Shown here: positions 20,555 through 29,812 of the stretch, piece after piece
Layout: every line of letters starts with the position of its first letter
Numbering within the stretch: the first letter of the stretch is position 1
Assembly: GCF_936270435.1 (NCBI RefSeq)
Contig: NZ_OW370567.1
Coordinates: forward strand, 1,437,973-1,501,972
DNA: 64,000 nt
Direction of reading: 5' to 3'
Origin: Wolbachia endosymbiont of Oedothorax gibbosus
Lineage (GTDB): Bacteria > Pseudomonadota > Alphaproteobacteria > Rickettsiales > Anaplasmataceae
Translations under genes and position numbers: made by a program
Notes under the pieces: model-generated
Told to the model about the DNA's origin: nothing
Seen by the model: the letters and a program-made list of their open reading frames with translations, nothing else
The model's database searches: none

Positions 20555-21090
20555 GGCTTTGTTGCATAGCAACCGAAAAAATCTGGCAGTTACTGACAAA
20601 ATTCATTATAAAATAGCCATTTAACCTTTGAAGAAAAAATATGCCACAAAAAATGAGAGTCAGTAACCAAAACGAATATAACAAATTTCTCCAGGAAAGA
20701 GGAAATATTTTTCGTTACATCGATGAAGCTATCGAAAATTGGTATGAAAATAGTCCAAAAATGCAAGGCGGCAACTATATTTATAGTGATAAAGTTGTAA
20801 TTTTGGTGCATATAATCGTCAATCTTTTTAGAATTGGTTTAAGACAAACGGTAGGGTTTATAAAAGGATATTTGCAACAAATAGGAAGAGATTTGCAGCT
20901 ATTCACAAGCATCAAAAGAAACTTAATATTAAGATAAATGATTGCAGAAAATAACATGGAAGATATCGAAATTGCTATAGACAGTACAGATATACAACAA
21001 CACTCCTGAAGGAAAATAGCAAAGATAGAAAGTATCGCAGCTATAGAAAATTGCATGTAATGTTGAATATATAGCTGTAAAATACAGTAA

Positions 21091-22071
21091 ACCCCAGTTA
21101 TGGATTAACCAACGAAGTAAAGCTGAGAAATACAGGGCTTTTTCGATTGCATTGAATAAGAAATGAGGGTAGAAAAAATATGTACCAAGAAATTTACTGT
21201 GGATCTATGCCGAGTGTGCTCAAGTTCAAATTTGTTTTTTAGGCAGCCAAAAACCGTTTCAACAATCGATCTTTTCCCTAGTAAAATCTTCTCTTTCAGC
21301 GAAATCAGTGCATTTTTCATACCTTTTTTCACTTTAGTGACGAGTTTTAGACCTCTATCGAATAGTTTCTCAAAGAGCTCTTTCTTTATATAGCCCTTAT
21401 CTCCAAACAAAAGTCCAGTTAGTTTTTTGGTTAGAGTTGGTACAGGTTTTCTGTCATCGACGTTACCTCTGGTTAGCGTAACACCTTGAATTTCACCTAT
21501 TTCATTGATTACTACATGTAATTTAAAACCAAAAAACCAGCCGTAAGTATTCTTTCCTAACTCTGCTAATCCTTTGAAAACCTTATTTCTTGAGATTCTT
21601 TTTCGATGGCATACTGCTATTGAAGTAGAATCTATGTAGGAAATCCCGGTCATTTTTGCTTGTTCACAAAACCATTGCAAAAGTAATGCTAAATACCACA
21701 AAACTCGCGGCTTTAAGGCAATAAATCTGTGATATGAAGGCAGCTTTGAAAACTCTGATCTATAGAATAACTGAAGATAACAAAGATAAAAAGCCTTGAA
21801 GTTTTTACATGGTGATTTATGGTATAATAGGATTATGGTTAGAATTTCTGAGTGCGCTATTTCTGGTACTCTGGTTGGTTTTTTGCCGTTTGATAAGAAC
21901 CTATTTGCAAAATTATCATCTACCGCACGACAAAAATCCTCGACGCAACAGTACAGTTCTGTAATATCTTTCTTCATGGGTAACCTCTTATTATTACTAA
22001 AATACTCGAGTTTACCCTGTTTCCCTCTTCTTAGTTATACTTTTATCTATTTTCTAATCCATAACTGAGGT
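21091..22071 (-). mobile_element. IS982-family insertion sequence, copy 2
   Basis: 981 bp, inverted relative to copy 1, flanked by the 5-bp duplication AGTAA (21086-21090 and 22072-22076). The sister IS903-like element at about 50325-50335 shows the empty site with a single AGTAA. Confidence 0.94.
21105..21977 (-). CDS. IS982-family transposase, copy 2
   Basis: 290 residues, identical in translation to copy 1 and full length. It lies on the minus strand inside the IS903-like element, downstream of that element's broken N-terminal frame. Confidence 0.93.
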   Translation of the reverse strand: MKKDITELYCCVEDFCRAVDDNFANRFLSNGKKPTRVPEIAHSEILTIILLYHKSPCKNFKAFYLCYLQLFYRSEFSKLPSYHRFIALKPRVLWYLALLLQWFCEQAKMTGISYIDSTSIAVCHRKRISRNKVFKGLAELGKNTYGWFFGFKLHVVINEIGEIQGVTLTRGNVDDRKPVPTLTKKLTGLLFGDKGYIKKELFEKLFDRGLKLVTKVKKGMKNALISLKEKILLGKRSIVETVFGCLKNKFELEHTRHRSTVNFLVHIFSTLISYSMQSKKPCISQLYFVG

Positions 22072-22637
22072 AGTAACGGTCTGATCACTATGGAGCTTGT
22101 GATTTGCTTAAAGAAGTTCATGCCATAAAAGCACTATATGCAGATAGGGCATATGATAGGCACAAGTTTTATAAATTGTGTAACGAATATGATATAAAGG
22201 CAAAAATTCCACCAATAAACAATGCGGCAGAACATCCAGAAATAGATTATATGTCTGACAGAAATGCTGCTATTAGATTAATAAAATTATACGGTGAAGA
22301 TGGCGTGAAAGAATGGAAAAAGAAAGTAAATTATGGGAAAAGATCTTATGTAGAAGGTTTTTTCTCGCGACTGAAACAAACATTCTGGTTTAGTTTTCGG
22401 AACAAATCTGAGGTTAATCGTGAGAAGGAACTGCGACTCAAGTGTTATTTGCTCAATAAATTCACTGACATTGGTATGCGAAATGGCTACATGAATTTAT
22501 CGTAAATTACTACCAGTATAAGGTGCGATGCAACAAAGCCATGCCAGACTGGGATGACAAGAAAGGGAGCACTGGAATTTTTGTTTCAGCATTAGCCATG
22601 CATCTGAACAGACAATGGCGTCAACTTAAGAACCTGT

Positions 22638-23159
22638 TTAAAATCTTCGTAATAAGAGAGAAATGAAGGAGAGAACAACCATCTGTAAGCTAGTGTTGAG
22701 TTTCCGCTCGCAATTTTTCCACAAACGCCTACATTTTTCCAACCAAGCAAAAGAACGCTCAACAACCCATCTCTTTGGCAATACAACGAAAGAGTGTAAT
22801 TCACTTCGCTTTATTACCTCAACAGTTGCACCAATAGTAGCTTTTATTTGAGTTGCAAAATTTTCTCCTGTATAGCCAGCATCAACCAGTATATTTTTAA
22901 CTTCAGAGAGGTTTTCTTCAGCCTTTTCCACCATTTCCACAGCACTGCTACGATCAGTTACTTCTGCCGTTGTTATATGAATTGCATGTGGCAAGCCTTG
23001 CGTATCAACTGCAATATGACGCTTTATGCCTGAAATCTTTTTACCTGCATCATAGCCCTTTTTTTCAGCAGTATCTGTGTTTTTAACACTTTGTGCATCA
23101 ATTATACAGAAACTGGTTTTCTCTTTCCGACCATTGCTGATACGAACCTCTCCAACTAA
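22638..23159 (-). CDS. IS5-type transposase, downstream frame (orfB), copy 1
   Basis: Open frame of 522 bp, from the T8 tract (A8 on the coding strand, 23160-23167) to the stop. It carries the DDE residues FCIIDAQSVKN, ILVDAGYTGENF and VVERSFAWLEKCRR. It has no start of its own near the 5' end, so it is probably expressed only by frameshifting from orfA at the A8 run. Confidence 0.8.
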   Translation of the reverse strand, partial: LVGEVRISNGRKEKTSFCIIDAQSVKNTDTAEKKGYDAGKKISGIKRHIAVDTQGLPHAIHITTAEVTDRSSAVEMVEKAEENLSEVKNILVDAGYTGENFATQIKATIGATVEVIKRSELHSFVVLPKRWVVERSFAWLEKCRRLWKNCERKLNTSLQMVVLSFISLLLRRF

Positions 23160-23427
23160 TTTTTTTTAAGACTACTTCCAGCAAGCTTGGTTCTGCTCCA
23201 TTCTTTTTATTCCACATTTGAAAATAGTAATACACGTTCTCCCACCTTGGAAAATCTTTTGGCAGCATTCTCCACTGGCAGGCGCTTTTTAGGATATATA
23301 GCACTGCACAAAATACATCATACAAATCAAGTTTCCTTGGTTTTGTTTTCTTTCTGCTACTCTCCAGTATTGGTCTGATTTTTTCAAATTGTTCTTGACT
23401 TATATCGCTTGGATAGCTTTTTTGCAT
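23098..23427 (-). CDS. IS5-type transposase, upstream frame (orfA), copy 1
   Basis: 109 residues, with the DUF4096-like N-terminal domain (YPSDISQEQFEKIRPILE; SACQWRMLPKDFP). It overlaps the start of orfB; the A8 run at 23160-23167 is the likely slippage point giving the fused transposase. Confidence 0.82.
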   Translation of the reverse strand: MQKSYPSDISQEQFEKIRPILESSRKKTKPRKLDLYDVFCAVLYILKSACQWRMLPKDFPRWENVYYYFQMWNKKNGAEPSLLEVVLKKISWRGSYQQWSERENQFLYN

Positions 23428-23501
23428 AGATATACCTCTTTCTTAACTATGCCTACTTTACCTCATATTTTCGAGATCCTTAACAGGTTCTAAGAACCTG
23501 T

Positions 23502-24023
23502 TCATAATCTTTTAAGGAGTAAAGAAGTGAAAGCAAGAACGACCATTTGTAAGCTAGTGTTGAGTTTCCGCTCGCAATTTTTCCACAAACGCCTACATTT
23601 TTCCAACCAAGCAAAAGAGCGCTCAACAACCCATCTCTTTGGCAGTACAACAAAGGTGTGTAATTCACTTCGCTTTATTACTTCGACCGTCGAACCAATA
23701 GTTGCTTTTATTTGTGTTGCAAAATTTTCTCCAGTGTAGCCTGCATCAACAAGTATATTTTTAACTTCAGAGAGTTTTTCTTTAGCATTTTCGACCATTT
23801 TCATGGCACTGCTGCGGTCGGTTGCTTCTGCCGTTGTTACATAAATCGCGTGTGGTAAACCTTGTGTATCTACTGCAATATGGCGCTTTATTCCTGAAAT
23901 TTTTTTACCTGCATCGTAGCCCTTATTTTCAGCAGTATCTGCATTTTTTACGCTCTGAGCATCAATTATACAAAAACTAGTTCTTTCTTTCCGACCATTG
24001 CTGATACGTGTCTCTCCAACTAA
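23502..24023 (-). CDS. IS5-type transposase orfB, copy 2
   Basis: 522-bp open frame downstream of the A8 tract (24024-24031). Same DDE residues as copy 1. The last 100 residues (from an internal ATG at 23804) are identical to the other recent copies. Confidence 0.82.
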   Translation of the reverse strand, partial: LVGETRISNGRKERTSFCIIDAQSVKNADTAENKGYDAGKKISGIKRHIAVDTQGLPHAIYVTTAEATDRSSAMKMVENAKEKLSEVKNILVDAGYTGENFATQIKATIGSTVEVIKRSELHTFVVLPKRWVVERSFAWLEKCRRLWKNCERKLNTSLQMVVLAFTSLLLKRL

Positions 24024-24294
24024 TTTTTTTTAATACACGCTCCAAAGTACTTTCTGTATCTTCGCTTGGTTTTTCACTCCATTTTTTAAAATATTCGTAA
24101 CAACTTCGCCATTTTGGAAAATCTTTTGGCAGCATTCTCCACTGACAGGCACTTTTTAGGACGTACAGCACTGCACAAAATACATCATACAAATCAAGTT
24201 TTCTTGGTTTTGTTTTCTTCCTACTACTCTCCAGAATTGATCTGATTTTTTCAAATTGTTCTCGACTTATGTCACTTGGGTATAAATTTCTCAT
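23977..24294 (-). CDS. IS5-type transposase orfA, copy 2
   Basis: 105 residues (starts MRNLYPSDISREQFEKI). Same N-terminal transposase domain as copy 1; identical to the copies at 26037 and 60960. Confidence 0.85.
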   Translation of the reverse strand: MRNLYPSDISREQFEKIRSILESSRKKTKPRKLDLYDVFCAVLYVLKSACQWRMLPKDFPKWRSCYEYFKKWSEKPSEDTESTLERVLKKISWRDTYQQWSERKN

Positions 24295-24447
24295 ATATCC
24301 TTATTCATATACATCATCTCATAGTTTATCACTTTTTTGAGATTATGAACAGGTTCTAAGAGCATACATTAGCAAACTCTCCTAAAGACATGATGGCGTT
24401 TGGGCTTATCTACTTTATTGCGGCTATACAATCTTCCCGGTCGGATC

Positions 24448-25591
24448 TTAACTTTGGCGCGTATACTTAAAAAGGGCTTGAAAATCTTTTGGCGCAACGA
24501 GCACTTGATAAAGTTTCTGTCTCATCACACCAAATAAAACTGAAAAATTTAAACGGTACTCGGCAATTTGATCTGGGTTCCAAGGCCCTTGTGCATCACA
24601 CATATGAAGCGATAATATATTGCACATGACCAAGTTTGCCCAAAATTCTTGTAATACAGCCTCTAAATTTACCCCAGAAAAATTCTCTAACTCTGCTCCT
24701 ACTTTGAGTCGTTTGTAGCACTCTTCTATGTGCCACCTTAATACATAAGCTTTACTGATATCTTCCAAAGTAAATTTTTCTCGATCAAAAAGTGAAGTAA
24801 CTAATACCTCTGTTTCTCCGTTAGCTAATGTCAGCTCTTACTTTCTGTCCTTTCATTTTATTTTTTAGCTTTTCATTTTCTAATATAAAATCAAAATCTG
24901 ATTCGCCAGATGCAATTCGTTCCCATAGCTTGCTATAATTTCTTTTTTGCAAGCGAAAAATAAAATCTACTTCCAAATCATCATGCTGCTGAATGAATTT
25001 TACTGAAGGATAACCACGATCATAGATAAATAATAATTTCTTTTGATTTAATGAACGCATTTGAGTGATAACTTCGGGTAATTGCTCTTCCGCCAACGTT
25101 TGTTCCCAAGCCGCAAGGCGAGCACTGCAAATCAGTGAAGTACATAAATCAACAAACAAAGAAACTCTTGCCAATGGTGGCATTGTGCCTGTTGTTCCAT
25201 TTGGTTTAAAGCGGCCAAACTCGGATACAATTTCCTCAGAGCTGGGTAATCTCATACCAGAACCATCTGCTGCAATAAGTCTATAGCCTCTCCAGCTCAG
25301 ATTCATCTTGATAAGCTGTTTGGATGCTTAGCTCCAATAACTCTTTAAAACCTGTATTTATACCTTGCTTTAGAAAAAGCTTGCTTTGAGGGTACATGTC
25401 AATGGCTCCATAAGTTCACATTCTATTCCCAAACTTTTTTTAACTAACTTTAAAATCATAGAAAATACTGTCGTAAAAGGGAGTTTTCTTGTTCGCGTGA
25501 AACTGTTCTTTCCAACACAATGGATTCTCTGAAAAGCTTTCGAGTATATTATATTTTTAATTTGTAGAATAAAATTTTTTCCTTTTTGCAT
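24448..25591 (-). pseudogene. IS4-family transposase pseudogene
   Basis: Three open pieces in different frames: N-terminal 25370-25591, middle 24821-25306 (with LIAADGSGMRLP carrying the first Asp and LLFIYDRGYPS the second) and C-terminal 24448-24768. The last holds the IS4 Y-x2-R-x3-E-x6-K signature (YVLRWHIEECYKRLK). At least two frameshifts separate them, so this copy cannot make transposase. Confidence 0.88.
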
Positions 25592-25749
25592 GTTTTACCT
25601 AAAAAGGACACATTTTAGACTTCTTTGTTGAAATAAAACAGCAACAAAAGTGCTATTTATTGCAGCTTTTGGGTAATTTAATGGTAAAAATTTTAGAGAG
25701 AATTTTTATACACTATCACCGATATTTTTCCTTAAGTTGACGCCATTGT

Positions 25750-25971
25750 CTGAACAGATACTAGGATGTTGGTTAACAAAACAGAATTTTGTTATCAATA
25801 AACACTAAAGGAGTATAGAACAATTAATTTTATTAAAAGTAAAGATAGTAATGCCGATGGAAGGGATAAGCAAGAGATCAAGTTGAAGCTTAGACTTCGT
25901 GAAAGACATGTTGCCGTCCACTTCCGCCTAACAAGTATAGTGCGGCTTGGCAAATTAAAATTTTAGCCATG
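25750..25971. other. Unassigned spacer between IS elements
   Basis: About 220 bp between the IS4 end and IS5 copy 3. One frame reads about 45 residues (KSKDSNADGRDKQEIKLKL...), lysine/arginine-rich, without a recognisable domain. It may be a scrap of a lost gene. Nothing else seen. Confidence 0.4.
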
Positions 25972-26036
25972 TTAGAACCTGTTCATAATCTCAAAAAAGT
26001 GATAAACTATGAGATGATGTATATGAATAAGGATAT

Positions 26037-26354
26037 ATGAGAAATTTATACCCAAGTGACATAAGTCGAGAACAATTTGAAAAAATCAGATCAATTCTGG
26101 AGAGTAGTAGGAAGAAAACAAAACCAAGAAAACTTGATTTGTATGATGTATTTTGTGCAGTGCTGTACGTCCTAAAAAGTGCCTGTCAGTGGAGAATGCT
26201 GCCAAAAGATTTTCCAAAATGGCGAAGTTGTTACGAATATTTTAAAAAATGGAGTGAAAAACCAAGCGAAGATACAGAAAGTACTTTGGAGCGTGTATTA
26301 AAAAAAATTAGTTGGAGAGACACGTATCAGCAATGGTCGGAAAGAAAGAACTAG
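26037..26354 (+). CDS. IS5-type transposase orfA, copy 3
   Basis: 105 residues, same as copy 2. Ends at TAG just before the DDE part; the A8 run at 26300-26307 lies in the overlap with orfB. Confidence 0.85.
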   Translation: MRNLYPSDISREQFEKIRSILESSRKKTKPRKLDLYDVFCAVLYVLKSACQWRMLPKDFPKWRSCYEYFKKWSEKPSEDTESTLERVLKKISWRDTYQQWSERKN

Positions 26355-26829
26355 TTTTTGTATAATTGATGCTCAGAGCGTAAAAAATGCAGATACTGCT
26401 GAAAATAAGGGCTACGATGCAGGTAAAAAAATTTCAGGAATAAAGCGCCATATTGCAGTAGATACACAAGGTTTACCACACGCGATTTATGTAACAACGG
26501 CAGAAGCAACCGACCGCAGCAGTGCCATGAAAATGGTCGAAAATGCTAAAGAAAAACTCTCTGAAGTTAAAAATATACTTGTTGATGCAGGCTACACTGG
26601 AGAAAATTTTGCAACACAAATAAAAGCAACTATTGGTTCGACGGTCGAAGTAATAAAGCGAAGTGAATTACACACCTTTGTTGTACTGCCAAAGAGATGG
26701 GTTGTTGAGCGCTCTTTTGCTTGGTTGGAAAAATGTAGGCGTTTGTGGAAAAATTGCGAGCGGAAACTCAACACTAGCTTACAAATGGTCGTTCTTGCTT
26801 TCACTTCTTTACTCCTTAAAAGATTATGA
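26308..26829 (+). CDS. IS5-type transposase orfB, copy 3
   Basis: 522-bp open frame in the +1 frame relative to orfA, beginning right after the A8 run, with FCIIDAQSVKN, VDAGYTG and VERSFAWLEK. Effective loss of one A (or gain of two) in the transcript would fuse it to orfA. Confidence 0.82.
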   Translation, partial: LVGETRISNGRKERTSFCIIDAQSVKNADTAENKGYDAGKKISGIKRHIAVDTQGLPHAIYVTTAEATDRSSAMKMVENAKEKLSEVKNILVDAGYTGENFATQIKATIGSTVEVIKRSELHTFVVLPKRWVVERSFAWLEKCRRLWKNCERKLNTSLQMVVLAFTSLLLKRL

Positions 26830-26840
26830 ACAGGTTCTTA

Positions 26841-27329
26841 GACCGCGGAGAGAACCATGGAAGCATACTACTTTAACTTATGTAAAATCATTAGGGTGAT
26901 GGGGAAAATATGACACTTTAGTTTTTATAAGCCTAATGAATATGTGAATAAGTACTTTAAGTGTGTGTAGCGTACTTATTCACATATTCATTGGCTACAT
27001 TAATTTAAAAGGGATTAAATAGAAATTTAGTGCTAGTGTTTTAATTGCCAATAAAACCCCTTTTGATTGAATAAGATAATACGATAGTAAATAAAAGATT
27101 GTATTAGAGCTGAATTTTACATCAAAAAATATTTTTCATGATACAAAAAATTATTATTGACTTTCATGCAATTAGAGAACCTGACTGTACTCCTAATTTT
27201 TTCTTATTGATTTACAGCGGGTTCTTTGTTATAGCTTATTAATAAAGCTATATGAATTTATTTGCAACTAGTGACCAGAATTATTTGTCATACTTTGGAA
27301 CTATACAGCTAAGTAAAAAATTATTGTAT
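26841..27329. other. Intergenic region upstream of surE
   Basis: About 490 bp without a credible gene. It contains the strong hairpin at 26931-26995 and AT-rich DNA that should hold the surE promoter. A short open stretch just before surE (27252-27329) is in frame with it but is not expected to be translated. Confidence 0.5.
26931..26995. repeat. Long hairpin (21-bp perfect stem)
   Basis: AATGAATATGTGAATAAGTAC (26935-26955) pairs with its exact complement at 26972-26992 across a 16-nt loop. With one bulged base the stem extends by GCC/GGC. No T-run follows, so it is not a standard intrinsic terminator. Confidence 0.8.
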
Positions 27330-28082
27330 ATGATAATATTGATAACAAATGATGATGGTTTTGGAAGTGAAGGAATAAAATTGCTCAAAGAGGTTGCACG
27401 AAATTTTGCATCGGAAATATGGGTAGTGGCACCAGATACTGATAGGAGCGGGGCTGCAAGATCTCTTGATTATCCAGTGAAACAATCTATTGGAATAAAA
27501 CAACATAGTGAAAGGGAATTTAGTGTGTCTGGTACTCCTGCAGATTGTGTCATTATTGCGCTAAATAAAGTTATGAATAAAAAACCAGACTTAATATTGT
27601 CCGGAGTAAATATTGGATCAAATGTCGGGGACGATATTTGTTATTCAGGAACAATAGGTGCTGCAATGGAAGGTGCTGCAAGGTCTATACCTTCTATTGC
27701 GCTAAGCCAAGTTTATCATGACAAAATAAACTGGCACAATACAAAGGTTTTTGCACCAAAGGTTATTGCCAAGCTAGTTAAGGTTGGTTGGCCTAAAAAC
27801 ATAGTGATGAGTGTAAATTTTCCTGCTACGGAAAAAGTAAAAGGAGTAGAATTTGCTGAACAAGGTGAATATAACATTGATGGGGATTTAACTTTTACTG
27901 AAAATTCGAATGGCTCTTTTAGCTTAAATTGGTCTCGAGAGCACTCAGGCAGTGGTAGTGTAAATAAAATAAAAGAAGGATTTATTACTATCACACCAGT
28001 AAAATTAGATTTTACAGATTATGATACATTTAATGCTATGAAAAATTCTTGCGCAGACGAATTTTCTTCTATAGCTGACTGA
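27330..28082 (+). CDS. surE: 5'/3'-nucleotidase SurE
   Basis: 250 residues from the ATG at 27330, the expected length; an in-frame ATG 26 codons upstream would add a non-homologous leader. Motifs: ITNDDGFGSEGI (metal-binding Asp-Asp), VSGTPADCV, SGVNIGSNVGDDICYSGTIGAAMEGA region. It dephosphorylates nucleoside monophosphates and possibly polyphosphate. Monocistronic between IS-rich segments and intact. Confidence 0.95.
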   Translation: MIILITNDDGFGSEGIKLLKEVARNFASEIWVVAPDTDRSGAARSLDYPVKQSIGIKQHSEREFSVSGTPADCVIIALNKVMNKKPDLILSGVNIGSNVGDDICYSGTIGAAMEGAARSIPSIALSQVYHDKINWHNTKVFAPKVIAKLVKVGWPKNIVMSVNFPATEKVKGVEFAEQGEYNIDGDLTFTENSNGSFSLNWSREHSGSGSVNKIKEGFITITPVKLDFTDYDTFNAMKNSCADEFSSIAD

Positions 28083-28107
28083 AAAAGACATTTGCATGGT
28101 ATCCGTG

Positions 28108-28363
28108 TATCCGTTCAGCGGAGTGACAGAATAAGGTAGACAAGGTGATCTAAAAAGATAATCATAGAGCAAAAGTGAGATAATATGGTAAACCTTTTAG
28201 AACTTTGCAAAAATTTACAGCAAAAAATAGAAAAGTTAGAAGCAAAAATAGAAAGATTGGAAAAAGAGAATGAAAGTTTAAAAGCAGAGAATAAGGCTTT
28301 AAAGATAGAGAACGCTGAATTAAAGGAAAGGCTTGGTTTAAATTCAAAAAACTCATCAATTAT
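28108..28363 (+). mobile_element. IS66-family remnant, 5' end only
   Basis: Begins with GTATCCGTTCAGCGGAG, the same end as the IS66 copy at 29741. It carries the first coiled-coil part of a TnpC-like protein (28185 onward, LGLNSKNSSI), then stops abruptly at an IS3-like segment. Confidence 0.72.
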
Positions 28364-28572
28364 AATGCACCCCATAAATTAGACCAAAAAAAATTGGTTA
28401 ATCCGAGTAAAAAGGGAAAAGAATGGAGTGTAGTATGAGAACAAAAAAGCAGAGTTAAAAGCAAAGATAGCTTTGGAAGCAATAAAAAATCAAAAGAGCA
28501 CAGCAGAGATATGTAGTGAATATAAAATACCATCAACAAATTTATATGATTGGCGTGATTGACCTTACCCAT
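28364..28572 (+). mobile_element. IS3-family remnant
   Basis: About 210 bp beginning TGCACCCCATAAATTAG. It has a short frame (about 28445-28561) reading as an IS3 OrfA-type helix-turn-helix (AKIALEAIKNQKSTAEI; EYKIPSTNLYDWRD). No OrfB remains. It truncates the IS66 remnant. Confidence 0.6.
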
Positions 28573-28681
28573 TACAAAATAAGTCTCTAATTTTGACTGC
28601 TAACGTATAAAATATGGTACTTGATTTTTGTTGATTGAACATGATATACTAAGTTAGTAATTTAAAATGAGGCAAATTAAA

Positions 28682-29420
28682 ATGTTATCTTTATTTAATC
28701 CTTTTACCTTGAAGCGGATCTGGGACAATTATGATAGTGAATTGCGTGATTATATGTTTAAGGATAGGGACTATCTTTACAGTAATTTGATTACTGGATT
28801 TAGTAAAGATTCTTGTTGTTACTCTTAATTTTTACTGGGATATTGTACATTTACTACCCCGGTCATATTATAACACTACTAATAAAGCTTTACTACAAAA
28901 CTTAGTGATTGCAGGTGTAGATATTAACGAGGTTGACAGAATATTTACTAATCAAGAACAAGTTAATAGATTGAACAGCATTAACCAAGATTTACTTCGT
29001 TTGTTAATCGATTACAAAATCCTAATTGATGAAAATACAATGATTGGAGGATCGTCGGTTCTAAGTTATAAGTTTTTACCAACAAAAAAACTAAAGCAAA
29101 ATAATACAATCTATTTTGATTTATTTGACACTCAAGAAAAAATACACCTGTTTAACAGTATTAATCTTACTTTACTAGAATTTTTACTAGACAGAAGTAT
29201 TATATCAAATCACAACGAATTTAAATCGTTCTTTAGTGATGAAGAAATAATAGCAAACCTTAACAGCATGGATTTCCATTTATTGAGTATTCTAATAGAT
29301 GGTATTATTAACAATAACCATTTAAAGGAATTGAAGAAACTAAAAGGTAATAATCATGATATATTGGTTGCTTTTAAGAATAAATATGCGCCATGCACTT
29401 CGCACTTTAGTTTCTACTAG
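28682..29420 (+). pseudogene. Repeat-protein gene broken by a frameshift
   Basis: The first 48 codons (28682-28828, starting MLSLFNPFTLKRIWDNYD) run into a stop. The next frame is open from before the stop and continues to 29420 (through NFYWDIVHLLPRSYYN; the longest internal start is a GTG at 28905). The downstream part has three related units: LNSINQDLLRLLIDYKI, FNSINLTLLEFLLDRSI and LNSMDFHLLSILIDGII. I do not recognise the family; the helix-forming units could be divergent alpha-solenoid or ankyrin-like repeats. Confidence 0.6.
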
Positions 29421-29423
29421 AGG

Positions 29424-29740
29424 TATCCGTTCAGCAGAGTGGTTTAAGAAACAATAGATAGGAGATTTTGGAAAGCCACTTTGTTTCCATGTTAAGTATA
29501 ATGAAATTATCCGCTCAAGGAATGTGTTTCCTTGCTGTGATTGTGTAAAATATGAGTTTTTACGGTAAACGACATAGTGTCGTATCTGTTGTTCAGCATG
29601 TCAATGGAATGTTTTCTGAATCATTCAAAAAATTCCACATCATTCTTTCAGATTTCAAAATATTTTTTGCAACTCGAGAAGCTCCTATTGCTTCAGGTAG
29701 GTAAAATATCTCCTTCAAGTAATACCTTGTACGTTTTCGC
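29424..29740 (-). mobile_element. IS66 3'-end fragment, inverted
   Basis: About 317 bp that is the imperfect reverse complement of 31183-31500, including the terminal GTATCCGTTCAGC. It encodes, on the minus strand, the C-terminal tail of an IS66 transposase and lies directly against the left end of the next IS66 copy. Confidence 0.8.
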
Positions 29741-29812
29741 GTATCCGTTCAGCGGAGCGGTAAAATAAAAAGTAGACAAGGAGTGCTAAAAACATAATAT
29801 CGCAAGTAGTAT

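Larger units (their letters stand above)
20641..22505 (+). pseudogene. IS903-like transposase pseudogene, copy 1
   Basis: The N-terminal part (20641-20937, 98 residues, with LRQTVGFIKGYLQQ as in IS903 transposases) ends at a stop. A short middle part follows (DIEIAIDSTDIQQHS) with further stops and shifts. The C-terminal part (22104-22505) carries ADRAYDRHKF and the catalytic Glu region RSYVEGFFSRLKQ. IS982 copy 2 sits between. The same stops and shifts are present in the other copy, so the gene was dead before the copies separated. Confidence 0.85.
20555..22540 (+). mobile_element. IS5-family (IS903-like) element, interrupted by IS982 copy 2
   Basis: Ends are GGCTTTGTTGCAT and its complement ATGCAACAAAGCC, the GGCTTTGTTG end of the IS903 group. 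Removing the 981-bp IS982 and its 5-bp duplication leaves 1000 bp, the same as the uninterrupted copy at 49795-50794. No 9-bp target duplication is visible at its flanks. Confidence 0.85.
22630..23490 (-). mobile_element. IS5-type two-frame element, copy 1 (diverged)
   Basis: 861 bp with ends GAACCTGTT and AACAGGTTC, flanked by TAA (22627-22629 and 23491-23493). It is the most diverged of the four copies in the window. It shares the TAA at its right edge with the next copy, showing sequential insertion into the same target. Confidence 0.88.
23494..24356 (-). mobile_element. IS5-type two-frame element, copy 2
   Basis: 863 bp with ends GAACCTGTTCATAATCT and the complement, flanked by TAA (23491-23493 and 24357-24359). 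Practically identical to the copies at 25975 and 60898. Confidence 0.9.
22612..25749 (-). mobile_element. IS4-family element carrying two tandem IS5-type insertions
   Basis: Inverted ends ACAATGGCGTCAACTTAAG (22612-) and CTTAAGTTGACGCCATTGT (-25749) are flanked by CTGAACAG direct repeats (about 8-9 bp), typical of IS4. Subtracting the two nested elements and their duplications (22630-24359) leaves about 1.41 kb, a normal IS4 size. A detached end of the same element lies at about 34205-34246. Confidence 0.82.
25975..26837 (+). mobile_element. IS5-type two-frame element, copy 3
   Basis: 863 bp, inverted relative to copy 2 and practically identical. Flanked by TTA (25972-25974 and 26838-26840), which fits a T-N-A target. 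Confidence 0.92.
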
